Origin: JAMBLL01 sp036985935
GTDB taxonomy: Bacteria > Actinomycetota > Acidimicrobiia > Spongiisociales > UBA5794
Assembly: GCA_036985935.1 (NCBI GenBank)
Contig: BTQP01000101.1
Coordinates: forward strand, 1 to 7,318
Direction: 5' to 3'
DNA: 7,318 nucleotides
Positions 6,014 to 7,318 of the stretch are shown here, piece by piece (the first letter of the stretch is position 1; every line of letters begins with the position of its first letter). A model generated the notes under the pieces. The model had not been told where the DNA came from. It was given only the letters and a program-made list of their open reading frames with translations, and ran no database searches. The position numbers were made by a program, and so were the translations under genes.

Positions 6014-6173
6014 GACATCCTCCCGGACACACGCTGCGATCTCATCGGCACGATACGCGGCGATCCGAAGCTACGAGTGAATAGGGCGCGAGCGTCTGGT
6101 GGGTAAGTGAACGTAAGACGTGTGCACGCAACACCCCGCTCGGGCGTGCGGTCAGTCCGCCGGCATGGCTCAG
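6014..6173. other. 160-bp gap between the DprA-like and zinc-protein genes
   Basis: It contains a GTAAG direct repeat with a 10-base period (6103-6107 and 6113-6117) and a 6-bp inverted repeat GCACGC/GCGTGC with a 14-base loop (6124-6129, 6144-6149). On the minus strand, TTACCC is followed after 17 bases by TATTCA, a weak promoter candidate for the zinc-protein gene. Nothing here is decisive. Confidence 0.3.
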
Positions 6174-7127
6174 CTAGACCCCAAGTTCTGTGATGGCGAG
6201 CTGTTCAGGCTCGGATGCTGGCTCGGCCTCAAGGAGATCTCGGAGAGCATCAGCCGAGCGGATCGGCGTTGCACCGGCACGTTCGAGTGCCTCGTTACCC
6301 GGACCTTCTCCGTTACCGCGCCACACCGCGATCGCGGCGATGTGCTTCTTGAGCGCCTCGGTAGCGCCGGCCCACGTCCCGCCCGTGTCCTCATCTGTAG
6401 CAACGACGATCGTCACTGCCGACAGCGCATAGATGAGCTTATTCCGTGACATCGCAGCAGCCGGGGTGAAGCCGCTCGAGGGTGCCTGCTGGGTAAGTAG
6501 GCAGTTTTGGCCACGATCGAGCGCGGCCAGGACGTCGGGCTTCTGGATTCGCTTCTCGAGAGAGTCCGCGAGCACGCCAACGACGCCACCGTCGGCCTGA
6601 TAGGCCGAGTTCATCGCCAGCTGGTCGACGCCCCTCGCTCCGCCGGAAACCACCGATCTGCCGAGACCAGCGGCGGCCGTGGCGATCTCCTTGGCCACTT
6701 GCGCCCCCGCCTCCCCGACGTTGCGCGACCCGACGATCCCGACACCGGTGCCGTCGAGCAACGAAGCGTCGCCGGCACCGAAGATGACCGGAGGGGTGTT
6801 GCGGCCGAGCCGGTCGATGAGGGTCGCCGGGTAGTCGTCGTCGACGATGGTGAGCGTCCAGATCCCGATGTTGCTCAGCTCGGCGGCTTCCACCGTCGCG
6901 ACCGACGCGTCACGCAACAGCTCGCCGATCTTCGCCGCCAGATCACCAGAGATCCCCGGGATCGACTCGATCTCGGTATCGGCCTCGAAGATATCCCTGG
7001 GGCGCAGGCCGGCATCTCCGAGCGCGGTGGCGAGACGGTGCCATTCCGTTGGCGGCAGCGAGGGACGGCGGCTGTCGCCGAGCCGTGTCGTCAAGGCGAT
7101 CACGGCTTTGGCGTCGTCGCTCAGCAT
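6174..7127 (-). CDS. dprA: DprA/Smf-like DNA-processing protein, accessory paralogue
   Basis: The ATG at 7127 overlaps the upstream stop (TGATG), giving 317 residues; a longer reading into the upstream gene is an artefact. The N-terminus contains a helix-hairpin-helix/SAM-like segment (IPGISGDLAAKIGELL, 56-71). The DprA Rossmann fold follows: DDDYPATL (96-103), PPVIFGAGD (112-120), GIVGSRNVGEAG (130-141), VVSGGARGVD (159-168), GGVVGVLADSL (180-190), then MSRNKLIYALS (226-236) and GGTWAGATEALKK (249-261). Classical DprA loads RecA onto incoming single-stranded DNA. This version departs from the housekeeping type (ADSL and TWAGA instead of the usual GxGxD and LxTA motifs) and is coupled to a phosphoribosyltransferase-domain gene. 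That suggests an accessory, probably defence-related form. The family call is strong; the role is inferred. Confidence 0.88.
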   Translation of the reverse strand: MLSDDAKAVIALTTRLGDSRRPSLPPTEWHRLATALGDAGLRPRDIFEADTEIESIPGISGDLAAKIGELLRDASVATVEAAELSNIGIWTLTIVDDDYPATLIDRLGRNTPPVIFGAGDASLLDGTGVGIVGSRNVGEAGAQVAKEIATAAAGLGRSVVSGGARGVDQLAMNSAYQADGGVVGVLADSLEKRIQKPDVLAALDRGQNCLLTQQAPSSGFTPAAAMSRNKLIYALSAVTIVVATDEDTGGTWAGATEALKKHIAAIAVWRGNGEGPGNEALERAGATPIRSADALRDLLEAEPASEPEQLAITELGV

Positions 7128-7318
7128 CAGGCACCACTCCCGGAGGTGTTGGCGAGTACCACAGGGTATACCGGCCCCGCACCTGCGGCCCGGAGCTGGT
7201 TGCCGATGATCGTCAGGGTCCATTTCGAGTCGACCATGTCGTCGATCAGGAGCACCGGGCCGGGTCCAATGTCCTCGACGGCGAACGCCCCGAGCACGTT
7301 GCGGGCCTGCTGCACGCT
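7127..7318 (-). CDS. C-terminal phosphoribosyltransferase domain, probably the tail of a RecQ-PRTase fusion (partial)
   Basis: Only the last 63 residues lie in the window; the 5' part runs off the right edge. VLLIDDMVDSKWTLTIIG is the PRPP-binding loop of a type I phosphoribosyltransferase (two acidic residues followed by a small-residue turn and T). It is preceded by SVQQARNVLGAF and followed by LRAAGAGPVYPVVLA. This arrangement matches the C-terminal domain found fused to RecQ-type helicases in actinobacteria, from family memory; a free ComF-like PRTase is the alternative. Its stop overlaps the DprA-like start, so the two are translationally coupled. The helicase part cannot be seen. Confidence 0.7.
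   Translation of the reverse strand, partial: SVQQARNVLGAFAVEDIGPGPVLLIDDMVDSKWTLTIIGNQLRAAGAGPVYPVVLANTSGSGA

Noticed and set aside
5642..6106. Plus-strand frame of 154 codons opposite the zinc-protein gene
   Set aside because: It is the complement of a gene with a clear cysteine pattern and a strong ribosome binding site; it has no own start signal.
6103..6117. GTAAG direct repeat as an operator
   Set aside because: Only 5 bases per unit and two copies; likely chance.
7128..7223. N-terminal extension of the DprA-like protein to position 7223
   Set aside because: It lies fully inside the phosphoribosyltransferase-domain coding region; the TGATG overlap gives a better start at 7127.
1..7318. 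CRISPR array, transposase or integrase in the window
   Set aside because: No regularly spaced repeats and no transposase or recombinase motifs in any frame examined.

Overview
The window is high-GC DNA with GTG starts, strong purine-rich ribosome binding sites and a tmRNA-type 3' end of the actinobacterial form (AGCTCCACCG). The best guess is an actinobacterium of the Mycobacteriales (Gordonia, Rhodococcus, Mycobacterium or relatives); the sequence does not settle the genus. Nearly every gene belongs to a conflict, defence or mobile-DNA family, and there is no clear housekeeping gene, so this looks like a defence island.

Left part (22-1099, minus strand): a two-gene toxin-antitoxin-like operon. 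A winged-helix nucleotidyltransferase overlaps a HEPN-domain protein by 8 bases. Immediately upstream of the ribosome binding site lies an AT-rich 28-base palindrome (13 of 14 pairs Watson-Crick, the other a G-T pair), probably the operator of the pair. From 1100 to 1803 no gene can be supported. This stretch holds a scar of the tmRNA gene ssrA (last ~26 bases, 1518-1543) followed by a terminator hairpin (1548-1573). A restored ssrA would be expected outside the window to the left, with the nucleotidyltransferase-HEPN pair inside the inserted element.

Centre (1804-4550, minus strand): an operon whose last gene is an intact 733-residue GHKL (Hsp90/MutL/MORC-type) ATPase. Upstream of it, in tight coupling, are a small gene broken by at least three frameshifts (4010-4383) and a short open frame (4383-4550) that looks like the 3' end of a lost larger gene. 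The operon therefore appears decayed, with only the ATPase intact. Divergent from it, on the plus strand, is a PD-(D/E)XK nuclease-like protein (4772-5617) preceded by a perfect 9-bp inverted repeat.

Right part (5702-7318, minus strand): the C-terminus of a phosphoribosyltransferase domain, probably the tail of a RecQ-helicase fusion, coupled by a TGATG overlap to a DprA/Smf-like Rossmann protein. After a 160-bp gap comes a small protein with two zinc-binding modules. The three are co-oriented and may form one functional unit acting on incoming DNA.

Most worth following up: the tmRNA scar, the 28-base operator, the frameshifted small gene upstream of the GHKL ATPase, and the PRTase/DprA/zinc-protein cassette.
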